64,000 nt of DNA, from assembly GCA_030248215.1 (NCBI GenBank), contig JASANG010003514.1:62001-126000 (forward strand). The letters are read 5' to 3'. Source of the stretch: Enoplolaimus lenunculus (lineage: Eukaryota; Nematoda; Enoplea; Enoplida; Thoracostomopsidae). The notes under the pieces were generated by a model. It saw only the letters and a program-made list of their open reading frames with translations, searched no databases and was not told where the DNA came from. The position numbers and the translations under genes were made by a program. Positions 56,701 through 64,000 of this stretch are shown here, in pieces (the stretch's first letter is position 1; every line of letters begins with the position of its first letter).

Positions 56701-59700
56701 CAACAGCTATTAATCTAATGTCTCCAACGAACCAATGATTGGCTTTTCACAACAGCTATTAATCTAATGTCTCCAACGAACCAATGGTTGGTTTTTCACA
56801 ACAGCTATTAATCTAATGTCTCCAACGAACCAATGATTGGCTTTTCACAACAGCTATTAATCTAATGTCTCCAACGAACCAATGGTTGGCTTTTCACAAC
56901 AGCAGTTAATCTAACGTTTTCAACGAACCAATGGTTGGCTTTTCACAACAGCTGTTAGGCTAACGTCTCCAACGAACCAATGATTGGCTTTTCACAACAG
57001 CTATTAATCTAATGTCTCCAACGAACCAATGATTGGCTTTTCACAACAGCTATTAATCTAACGTCTTCAACGAACCAATGGTTGGCTTTTCACAACAGCT
57101 GTTAAGCTAACGTCTCCAACGAACCAATGATTGGCTTTTCACAACAACTATTAATCTAATGTCTCCAACGAACCAATGATTGGCTTTTCACAACAGCTAT
57201 TAATCTAATGTCTCCAACGAACCAATGATTGGCTTTTCACAACAGCTATTAATCTAATGTCTCCAATGAACCAATGGTTGGTTTTTCACAACAGCTGTGA
57301 ATCTAATGTCTCCAACGAACCAATGGTTGGCTTTTCGCAACAGCAATTAATCTAATGTCTCCAACGAACCAATGGTTGGCTTTTCACAACAGCAGTTAAT
57401 CTAACGTCTTCAACGAACCAATGGTTGGCTTTTCACAACAGCTGTTAAGCTAACGTCTTCAACGAACCAATGGTTGGCTTTTCACAACAGCAGTTAATCT
57501 AACGCCTTCAACGAAACAATGGTTGGCTTTTCACAACAGCTGTTAAGCTAACGTCTCCAACGAACCAATGATTGGCTTTTCACAACAGCTATTAATCTAA
57601 TGTCTCCAACGAACCAATGATTGGCTTTTCACAACAGCTATTAATCTAATGTCTCCAACGAACCAATGGTTGGCTTTTCACAACAGCAGTTAATCTAACG
57701 TCTTCAACGAACCAATGGTTGGCTTTTCACAACAGCTGTTAAGCTAACGTCTCCAACGAACCAATGATTGGCTTTTCACAACAGCTATTAATCTAATGTC
57801 TCCAACGAACCAATGATTGGCTTTTCACAACAGCTATTAATCTAATGTCTCCAACGAACCAATGGTTGGCTTTTCACAACAGCTGTTAAGCTAACGTCTC
57901 CAACGAACCAATGGTTGGCTTTTCACAACCGCTGTTAATCTAATGTCTCCAACGAACCAATGATTGGCTTTTCACAACAGCTGTTAATCTAACGTTTCCA
58001 ACGAACCAATGGCTGGCTTTTTACAACAGCTGTTAAGCTAACGTCTCCAACGAACCAATGGTTGGCTTTTCACAACAGCTATTAATCTAATGTCTCCAAC
58101 GAACCAATGGTTGGCTTTTCACAACAGCTGTTAATCTAATGTCTCCAACGAACCAATGGTTGGCTTTATGTCTCCAACGAACCAATGGTTGGCTTTTCAC
58201 AAAAGCTATTAATCTAATGTCTCCAACGAACCAATGGTTGGCTTTTCACAACAGCTGTTAATGTAACGTTTCCAACGAACCAATGGTTGGCTTTTCACAA
58301 CAGCTGTTAATCTAATGTCTCCAACGAACCAGTGCCGGAACAAGCTAGCGTGAGGGCCGCTATAAATTTCGGGGTGCGGGCCCCTTGCAATGATCAAAAT
58401 ATTTCTCAAATTTGTTAATTTAAAATCTTGTTAGGGTGGAGACCCTTTTTTGGCGTGGGGCTTTCAAACGGGGATACGGGGGGTGGCTTCTTCGGCCGTG
58501 CAACGTTCTATAACAATTGCAGTTGAGCAATTAGGTGAGTATGCAATTTAATTTTCAATTTCAACTTACGCAAACGGTAAACTAACACCAATTTCGGTTA
58601 AATCTTCCAAAATCAGCATTCCAGGATTAGTTTCGTCCGCAAATTCATAGTGAAACAATTTCGCGAGTGGAATCGGAGCCGGTGAATGTTCGTTAAAATA
58701 CAAATACGCGTTGCATTCTTGATTGTGTAGCGTAATTAATTGTGATCGAATAACTTTGGCAAAATCTTCACTGAACTGTGACATTCGTTCAGATGTCGGT
58801 ATTTTGATTACTACCGCTTTTGGTAGGGAATCAATGCCTGTAAAACTTATAAGTTTGAAAATTCGGCATACCGAACCAGCGCTGCGGATTGGTAGCCGGA
58901 GTGAGGGGGGCTCAGCCTCTTCTAAATAATTTTGGCTCCCCCTGACAATATTTTTTAACCTTGCTTGTAACGTTAACCAAAATCCTTGTATGCCCAAAAA
59001 ATTTTAGCTTTTTCTAGCAACATGAGCTGTCTATGGCTTTGCAGGGCTTGCGTGATGTAGGCATTGCGTATTTTTGAATTAATGTATTTCATCAGCAAAA
59101 CGGTCAATCTTACTTTAAGGGGTGTAACAGTAGATTAAGCGTATTCCACAGCCTAAGTCTAAGCCTACGCGTTGCAAAAATGAGTTCATAAGCCTAAGCG
59201 TTAGCAAAAAATGTAATCTAGAATCTAAACGTACTCTTTTATAGACCCACCAGAATCTTGGACGCCCCTTAAAGTAACATGGGCCAGCAAAACGATATTA
59301 AACAGTTGGCCCTAAAACCCATGTCTTGGCAGCAAAATTTCCTAAATTTTACTACATCAAACGACCAATGACAATGTATACTGAAAAATCCCAGCTTGAA
59401 TGTTAGCCAGAGTGATGACTCTTAATACAATGTACTACATCGGTAAATAATTGCAAGAAGTTACAAACTTGCATAAATTCTTGTTGCGCAACTACTAGTT
59501 AGGTGGCAAACTTTGCAATCCTAAAAAATTCCTCGTTAAACTTTTTAAGAATGTGTTCTAATTTGCATACTGTCTCTTGTTTATACATCAAACAGTCATT
59601 ACAACAGCTGTAACGCAGCCCAAAATACGTATGTGAGAAGTTCCAGGTTTAATAGATATAGTGTACATGAAACGTTCAAAGCAAACCAGATACAAATGTT

Positions 59701-60187
59701 TTAACAACAGAGTATACATTAATGGGCCCATGTATAGAACAGGGCCGGAACAGTAGTATAAGAATATTCCTAAGCCTAAGCCTAATCCTAAGCATAAGTG
59801 TATGAATGACCATATTCCTAAGCCTAAGCCCAAGCCTAAGCCTAAGCAAAAAAATTAGTCTAAAGTTTAAATGGACTTTATTATAGCCCTCCGGGAAACG
59901 ATCCGGCCCTGTTCTATATAGTGGCCCATTAATGTTTTGAACGTACCTTTACTGCTTGGATCCCAATTAAACTTAACACTTGTGCACACCGAGACAAATC
60001 CCTTGCCTTCACCAATAATGGAACAACTATGACTTCGAAGTTTACCATCCGCTCCAGGACAAGCATCGTTCACGGTTTTAATAAGCCACTCGAGATGAAC
60101 CGGAAGTTTGACCGGTTCCTTGGCAGCGGCTGTCTTTGAACTTTCTTCTTTTACTTCGTCGGTAGTCGGCGTCTCTTTTGTAGTCAT
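53262..60187 (-). CDS. CHK-kinase-like protein (EcKinase/DUF1679-type), gene B, four exons
   Basis: Minus-strand exons 59947-60187, 58570-58837, 54338-54593 and 53262-53723 encode 408 residues with the same intron positions and phases (1, 2, 0) as gene A. Motifs are IIGEGKGF (57-64), Lys92 in AVVIK, Glu121 in HNQE, CLGDLQPNNILW with Asp270 and Asn275, and Asp295 in IDFQ. As in gene A the HGDL His is replaced by Leu (268), so the change predates the duplication. The N-terminal 50 residues differ (MTTKETPTTDEVKEESSK) while the kinase motifs are conserved, which suggests both copies are under constraint. Intron 2 is about 4 kb and repeat-filled; intron 1 has a MITE 14 nt past the donor. The substrate is unknown, and detoxification or small-molecule phosphorylation is plausible from family knowledge. 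Confidence 0.85.
54338..54593 (-). CDS. Gene B exon 3 (256 nt)
   Basis: Acceptor GCGTTATAG, donor AGA/GTAAAG, phase 2 in and 0 out. Encodes ETITVDKMKAVIANVARVHA. The acceptor has little pyrimidine tract because a MITE ends 15 nt upstream. Confidence 0.8.
54609..54807. mobile_element. Telomere-repeat MITE, family C, against the gene B exon 3 acceptor
   Basis: GGCCCATGTATGGAACAGGG and CCCTGTTTCATACATGGGC are matching ends. TTAGGATTAGGATTAGGC and GCTTAGGCTTAGG blocks lie inside. It ends 15 nt upstream of the exon on the minus strand. The 8-mers next to the ends no longer match, so the insertion is old or rearranged. Confidence 0.85.
54918..55107. mobile_element. MITE family Q
   Basis: CCGATGCCGGAGCAGGCAAGGG and GACTGCTCTGGCATTGGTGC are inverted. 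GTGATGATCAAAATATTTTTTAAAC is the shared interior. In gene B intron 2. Confidence 0.65.
55183..55283 (-). mobile_element. tRNA-derived SINE, family H
   Basis: GTCACATGAATATTTTCTATT (tail), TTGATTCGAACTCCGGAG (reverse B box) and ACCGCTCGGCTATATTAG (reverse A box). In gene B intron 2. Confidence 0.6.
55409..55564. mobile_element. MITE family Q
   Basis: ATGGCCGGAGCAGCCATCCC and GGCTGCTCCGGCAT are inverted ends. AAACAAATATAAAAAATATTTTTATC lies inside. Confidence 0.65.
55878..58330. repeat. 49-bp minisatellite, about 50 copies, in gene B intron 2
   Basis: Each unit is close to TCTCCAACGAACCAATGGTT, GGCTTTTCACAACAGCTATT, AATCTAATG. Three main variants alternate: GATTGG with CAGCTATTAATCTAATG, GGTTGG with CAGCTGTTAAGCTAACG, and GGTTGG with CAGCAGTTAATCTAACGTCTT. 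Their order recurs in blocks of three to five units, a higher-order pattern. Nearly every unit has CCAATNATTGG or CCAATNGTTGG, and many have AACAGCTGTT. The array fills most of the intron. Confidence 0.97.
58331..58500. mobile_element. MITE family Q abutting the minisatellite
   Basis: AGTGCCGGAACAAGCTAGCG and GGCTTCTTCGGCCGTG are the decayed ends. AATGATCAAAATATTTCTCAAAT is shared. The element begins inside the last minisatellite unit (CGAACCAGTGCCGG). Confidence 0.6.
58570..58837 (-). CDS. Gene B exon 2 (268 nt)
   Basis: Acceptor TTTTACAG, donor TTTGC/GTAAGT. Encodes IDSLPKAVVIK, HNQECNAYLYF and GMLILEDLTEIGVS. It is 33 nt longer than gene A exon 2. Confidence 0.85.
58880..59045. mobile_element. 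MITE family F in gene B intron 1
   Basis: TGGTAGCCGGAGTGAGGGGG with GGCTCAGCC, AACCTTGCTTGTAACG and ACATGAGCTGTCTATGGC correspond to a decayed family F copy just upstream of the exon 2 acceptor. Confidence 0.5.
59102..59285. mobile_element. Telomere-repeat MITE, family B, perfect 8-bp target duplication, in gene B intron 1
   Basis: GGTCAATCTTACTTTAAGGGG and CCTTAAAGTAACATGGGCC are the ends. AGCAAAAC flanks both exactly. The core is short (CTAAGTCTAAGCCTACGCG and AAGCCTAAGCG). Confidence 0.9.
59551..59665. repeat. Dispersed repeat, family S
   Basis: CTAATTTGCATACTGTCTC, TTGTTTATACATCAAACAG and CATTACAACAGCTGTAACGC are homologous to 11867-11990. Confidence 0.5.
59725..59926. mobile_element. 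Telomere-repeat MITE, family C, perfect target duplication next to the gene B exon 1 donor
   Basis: GGCCCATGTATAGAACAGGG and CCCTGTTCTATATAGTGGCC bound two CCTAAG blocks. CATTAATG occurs at 59717-59724 and 59927-59934. The donor GT of exon 1 lies at 59945-59946, so the element ends 18 nt inside the intron. Confidence 0.95.
59947..60187 (-). CDS. Gene B exon 1 (241 nt)
   Basis: ATG at 60187 to donor AAAG/GTACGT, phase 1. Carries the Gly-rich loop. A family C MITE begins 20 nt below the exon edge. Confidence 0.85.
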
Positions 60188-60579
60188 GGTTGAGTTTGAA
60201 TTTAAATTTAAATATCGACGCTTTGGTTACAAGATAATTTAGATAAAAAAACTGTAATAGCAATTTTATGGTATTAATCGGTGCTTTTATATGGACAAAG
60301 CTTTGATAATACAGTGACTACAGGAGTCACTGAGGCATTAGATGTATCTAGAGTCGTTTTTTGCTGGAGTTGCAGTCGTCTTTACGACCGTTATACCCAA
60401 ACGCTTAGTCTTACCTAATACATTACCCAGCCCGATATACAACTGACACTGTAGCTGTAAAATGGGCCAATGTTATTTATTGTCACCGCCCTGTATTTTC
60501 GCTAGCGGCTGTGATAATGTGGAGTTAGGCGAGAATTCTGCTGCCGTTTTCGGTGATTGCAGCGCAAAATGAGCGGCAA
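60188..60579. other. Upstream region of gene B
   Basis: AT-rich 5' flank. On the minus strand a TATTACAG occurs about 60 nt before the ATG and could serve as a trans- or cis-splice acceptor, though nothing confirms it. No other gene is seen. Confidence 0.35.
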
Positions 60580-60655
60580 CCTTTGTAGATTTCGATATTA
60601 TGACCGAGAGATTCTCAGTCCAGCGCGCTACTACTGAACCACGCCGCTTCACAAT
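60580..60655 (-). mobile_element. tRNA-like SINE head
   Basis: On the minus strand GGCGTGGTTCAGTAGTAGCG is an A-box-like start, followed by CTGGACTGAGAATCTCTCGG. The B box is decayed (GGTCATAATATCGAAATC). It has a tRNA-derived layout without a full cloverleaf. Confidence 0.4.
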
Positions 60656-60795
60656 CAGCTGCTGTATTTCTGTTCATATGTGCTCTATCTGTCTAATCTC
60701 AACATACGCCCTTTTAAGGCCATCTTGATTCCTTTGTGTATTCTGATTATTGGATCTCCGTATGTGTCTTTTATGGCCCTTCATATGCATTTAGC

Positions 60796-61173
60796 AGGGT
60801 TCCATCGGAATTCCGATTCCGGCAAAATTTGACTTCCGATTCCGGCTGACTGCAGTTCTGATGCCGGAATTCTGATTTTTCGGTTATGAGTTTTTAAGAT
60901 GATTGGACCTTAGATTTTGCTTGTTTCGTTTTGTTTCGTGCATTTGCAATTATTCTATTGGTTTTTTCTTTGTAAATATATTCCGTCAGCTATATAAACA
61001 ATTTTTACTGAAACTGTGAACAGTTACGGAAACAGGCATACTACAACAAATGCTAAGTCCTACACCTTTAACTTTTTAATAGAACTATTAAAACTTGACT
61101 CCGATTCCGATTCCTACGGAAAATGATTCCAAATTCACTTCCGGCAAAATCTAGTTCCGGTTGCAAACCCTGA
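60796..61173. repeat. Repeat rich in CCGATTCCGG words, possible inverted ends
   Basis: GCAGGGTTCCATCGGAATTCC on the left and CCGGTTGCAAACCCTGAC on the right can pair. GATTCCGGCAAAATTTGACTTC pairs loosely with TTCACTTCCGGCAAAATC. No gene is visible. Confidence 0.45.
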
Positions 61174-61387
61174 CATTTAGTCTCTCGGATGCACAGCATG
61201 AGCTGGTGTCGTCTACATTGGTCACAGCCTGTCACAGCGGCAATTATCAAAGAAACATGTGTTACGAACAGATAAAAACGTTTTCGCAAAAATATTTCGT
61301 TGTATTAAAAATTCCAAACTAAAACATTTTCACCAAATTAAGCTGTTTTATATTTATCGCATCGTACAACACACCAGTCCACCACTG

Positions 61388-61525
61388 TCGAAGGGTTCAG
61401 GACTTGCGATCTTTTAACTAAACAGCTGAAAAAGCCGACCGGCAACGAAGGGATCAAACTTCAAGCTTGTGGATTCCGAGCCAAGCGTTATTACCACTGC
61501 TCCACGTAACCTGCCTTTTCAACTG
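61388..61525 (-). mobile_element. tRNA-derived SINE, second family
   Basis: Minus strand: ACGTGGAGCAGTGGTAATAACG (A box), GAAGTTTGATCCCTTCG (B box), then the tail GGCTTTTTCAGCTGTTTAG and AAGATCGCAAGTCCTG, homologous to 28318-28445. Confidence 0.6.
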
Positions 61526-61796
61526 CTTTTTCGACCATGCACCGGGACAAGCATGGTACAACTGTTTCTACTGTTACAGTAAGGGAACTTGAGTGCGAAG
61601 TCAAATGAATCCAAAAATTGACGTATGTGTTGTTGCAGCAAAGACCGACAACTATCCTGCTACGGTAACTCAACCCAACACCACGCACTGCGCCGTGGAA
61701 AGATCATATTGTAAAAACCCAAGTTTCAAAATTCGGTTCAAATTGTTGGTACTAACGGTCTGCACGACCCCTGTTTGAAGTTTTGGCCAAAGTTAA

Positions 61797-61868
61797 TGAC
61801 CACGCCGGGATTCGAACCTCGGCCCTCTTGCACACGAGCCAAGCATGCTATCACTACACAGTGCGGTC
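61797..61868 (-). tRNA. tRNA-Thr(CGT)-like gene or pseudogene
   Basis: The minus strand folds as a cloverleaf. GACCGCA and CGTGGTC form an acceptor stem (one mismatch, one G-U), CTTGG/GCAAG an anticodon stem (one mismatch) with loop CTCGTGT, and CGAGG/CCCGG a T stem with two mismatches around TTCGAAT. GTGTAGTGATAGC matches an A box and GGTTCGAATCCC a canonical B box. Stem mismatches and repeat-rich surroundings favour a pseudogene or SINE head over a working tRNA. Confidence 0.45.
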
Positions 61869-61882
61869 ATTGCAATAACTTC

Positions 61883-62140
61883 GTATACCGGTATACGTGC
61901 ACAGGCATGGCAACACTTGCAGTGGCGGATCCAGGATCTCAAAATGGGGGGGGGCAAAATTTCACAGGTAACAAACTTATTTTTGACCCATACTGTAGTG
62001 ACCGAAATAAAAGGGGGGTCCCCATTTTGAGTCCCAATATAATTTTTGTCGAGATGCTGTTGGGGAGGGCCACGGCCGGGGTGCCCCCCCCGTGGATCCG
62101 CCATTGAACACTTGCTTTACGTGCACATATACCGACACAA
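61883..62140. mobile_element. Foldback (family I) split by a hAT-like MITE
   Basis: GTATACCGGTATACGTGCAC and TTACGTGCACATATACCG are the outer inverted ends; 35947-36016 is the uninterrupted form. Confidence 0.7.
61920..62106. mobile_element. hAT-like MITE, family J, with perfect 8-bp target duplication
   Basis: CAGTGGCGGATCCAGGATC and CCCCGTGGATCCGCCATTG are inverted ends of the hAT CAGTGGCGG type. AACACTTG lies on both sides (61912-61919 and 62107-62114). The interior contains ACTGTAGTGACCGAAATAAA, a family M end. Confidence 0.85.
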
Positions 62141-62391
62141 ATAAGACAGAACTAAAACAAGCCTGTGCGATGAATATTCTGATATGTTTAGCTTGATTAC
62201 ATTGTTTAAGTTTCGTATTGTTTAGCGGTATTTGAATATGCAAATCAAGGCTTATAATTGCTCAAAAATTCACATTCGTGTGTATAATTTTCCAACAAGT
62301 GCGTTAATAGGTTAAAATATGCAAAAAACTAACTAATTTTGAAACCAAAAGCTGGGAATAAGGCTAATCTGGTAAATACGTCAACTTGGTT

Positions 62392-62558
62392 GGCCCATGT
62401 AAAGATCAGGGACGGAACGTTTTTCTGCGGGACTGAAATTGAGTAAACTGAAACTTTAACTTTTTTTGTTTAGGCTTAGGCTTAGGTGTAAGCTCATTCT
62501 TTCACTTTAGGATTAATATTCTTATACTACTGTTACGGCGCTGTTCTATGCATTGGTC
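62392..62558. mobile_element. Telomere-repeat MITE, family A
   Basis: GGCCCATGTAAAGATCAGGG and CGCTGTTCTATGCATTGGTC are the ends, one A-type and one C-type. The TTAGGC core is short (GTTTAGGCTTAGGCTTAGG). Confidence 0.8.
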
Positions 62559-62804
62559 GTTTGATCAAACTCTGGGGGTTTCCTTTATGATAATTTTTAT
62601 GCCTAAACAAAAAACGTAGATAGAGTTATTATAATATCTCTAAAACATTTATTTTGAATTATTAATTCCCATAGCATAAACATAGTTGAAAAAGCCTCAA
62701 AAAACAACAACAAAAGCTTTTTTTGCTGAAATTTTTAAAAAAGTACATCAGATATATTGAAAAAATAGTCTACGTTGACAGAAAGGATCCGAGTCTACGT
62801 ATAA
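62559..62804. other. No gene seen
   Basis: AT-rich sequence with an A-rich run at 62690-62720. Confidence 0.4.
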
Positions 62805-62995
62805 CGACGGATTTAATAATTTCTGACGGGATAGGGCGGGGCTGGCAAAAGTTATGAAACACAATTCTTACTGTATGCTATAATGTGCCAATTTTCTGAG
62901 AAGGAATAATTGCTATGCTGATCGTACCATTTTATTACAAAAAATTTCTGACGGAGGGTCGTACGCCTCCGCCTCTTTCTAGATCCGCTAATGTC
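62805..62995. mobile_element. hAT-like MITE, family J
   Basis: GACGGATTTAATAATTTCTGACGGG and TTCTGACGGAGGGTCGTACG with CTTTCTAGATCCGCTAATG are the inverted arms. The middle (TTATGAAACACAATTCTTACTG) matches 18497 and 17840. Confidence 0.5.
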
Positions 62996-63194
62996 TGCGG
63001 AGATTTATTCTGAAAGAGGGGAAACCGTCGAAAAGTAAAAAAAAATTAAACTATGGTGTTTTGCTAGGCACTAAAACGCGTATCAAATAGCACACAATTG
63101 TGATCAATAGATAAGGGGGGCAAACGGTTGGAATACCACGTTATAGCCCAACACGGTGCTTCCTTTTAGGGTTTCCTCAGTAAAGGCTGGGGCG

Positions 63195-63350
63195 TCCGCA
63201 TAAAATTATATTGCGAGGCACCGAATAATTTTGGGGCCCTACAATTGTAATTCAAGATTGTTTACTTTTAGACCGAGTCTACTTGGAGGGCATCAGCCAA
63301 ACTTGGGGGGGGGGGGGAGCACGCCCCCTTGTGTCCTCCGTCGGGACACC
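63195..63350. repeat. Dispersed repeat, family P
   Basis: GAGGCACCGAATAATTTTGGGG, CAAGATTGTTTACTTTTAGACC and GGAGGGCATCAGCCAAAC, with a poly-G run at 63306. Confidence 0.6.
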
Positions 63351-63810
63351 CCCTGAGTACACCAACTCCAAAAGCTGGTTGTTTCTGGTAGGCAGAAGTT
63401 AGTTTTTTTCTGCTTTGAATAAACTAAACAAGGCTTTGAACCATTCGTTTTAAAATTTGGTCAAAAAATTTTAGTTCCAATTTTTTGCCCACAGGAATCT
63501 TTCGGAAATTTATATTTCTGGACGCCAAATGATGGTTCGGTATGGCCGGACGGCAATGGGGCCCTGACCCCATGAATGACATTGACAAATATGTTAATTG
63601 TTTTAACTAAATGCAAGTGAGACGAGGAGTATACTTAAAAACAACACCAAATATACTTTGGTAACAGAAGTGTCCCTTCATAAGGCAGATTCAGGCTGCT
63701 GGTCAATGGGGGTCGGCCGTTACGTCCAGGGCGAACTAAGTATCATTTATGAATTTTTAGGTACTGGCTCATTTGAATATTATGGTTCAGAAAAGTTACA
63801 TTCGGACAAT
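63351..63810. other. No gene recognised
   Basis: A 77-codon plus frame (63658-63891) runs into the MITE fragment that follows and has no support. Confidence 0.35.
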
Positions 63811-63890
63811 TGGTCCATGTATAAAGATCAAGGGCGGAACGTTTTTCTGCAGGACTGCAATAATACACTGAGCATAAAAGCATTAGATTA
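63811..63890. mobile_element. Telomere-repeat MITE, family A left-arm fragment
   Basis: GGTCCATGTATAAAGATCAAGG and AACGTTTTTCTGCAGGACTGC, then the core is missing. Confidence 0.6.
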
Positions 63891-63904
63891 ATTCTTTTTG
63901 ACAC

Positions 63905-64000
63905 TTACGCTTAAGGCAGGCCAAAAACGCAACGTGCGCTGGCTACATTGTTTTGCAGACAGAATGTACACAGTTGGAGGGTTGTATGGTTTGAATAAAC
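63905..64000. mobile_element. Family G element, cut by the window end
   Basis: GGCCAAAAACGCAACGTGCG, CTACATTGTTTTGCAGACAG and ATGTACACAGTTGGAGGG match the right arm of family G. Confidence 0.5.

Noticed and set aside
55878-58330. CRISPR-like array of regularly spaced repeats
   Set aside because: Units are contiguous 49-mers with no unique spacers, inside a eukaryotic intron.
61797-61868. Confident functional tRNA-Thr
   Set aside because: Cloverleaf is possible but T-stem and anticodon-stem mismatches and the SINE-rich setting favour a tRNA-derived pseudogene; listed with low confidence only.

Overview
This is a gene-poor, AT-rich, repeat-saturated piece of an animal nuclear genome, most likely from a nematode. 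Three things point there. GT-AG introns ending in T-rich acceptors interrupt the genes. Two CHK-type small-molecule kinase genes resemble the nematode DUF1679/EcKinase expansion. Short arrays of TTAGGC, the nematode telomere repeat, occur throughout. The species cannot be named from the sequence, and no bacterial operons, CRISPR arrays or rRNA genes are visible.

From 1 to 45 kb there is little coding. A candidate minus-strand gene for an Asn/Gln-rich, coiled-coil protein lies at 4.7-6.5 kb, and one possible isolated exon at 29.1-29.4 kb. The rest is microsatellites (GTT, ATT, CAAA, TA), minisatellites (21 bp at 20.8 kb, 31 bp at 37.8 kb), a 184-bp satellite-like array at 41.4-42.3 kb, tRNA-derived SINEs, and dozens of short inverted-repeat elements (MITEs or foldbacks) in at least a dozen families, often nested.

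From 45.3 to 60.2 kb two paralogous CHK-kinase-like genes lie head to tail on the minus strand. Gene A (45287-50207) encodes 398 residues and gene B (53262-60187) 408. Both have four coding exons with the same boundaries and phases; exons 1 and 3 are 241 and 256 nt in both. Introns differ greatly in size because different repeats have entered them. Gene B intron 2 is about 4 kb and holds some fifty copies of a 49-bp minisatellite. From 60.2 kb to the end there are SINEs, a tRNA-Thr-like sequence and more nested MITEs.

The most unusual feature is a MITE group whose core is two blocks of TTAGGC telomere-type repeats. About 30 complete or partial copies are visible. They have inverted ends beginning GGCCCATG or GGCCAATG, and several have perfect 8-bp target duplications, so here interstitial telomeric repeats travel as transposon cargo. 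At least three end types (called A, B and C below) carry the same kind of core. Copies sit within 16 nt of two splice sites of gene B and inside intron 1 of gene A. No autonomous transposase was recognised.
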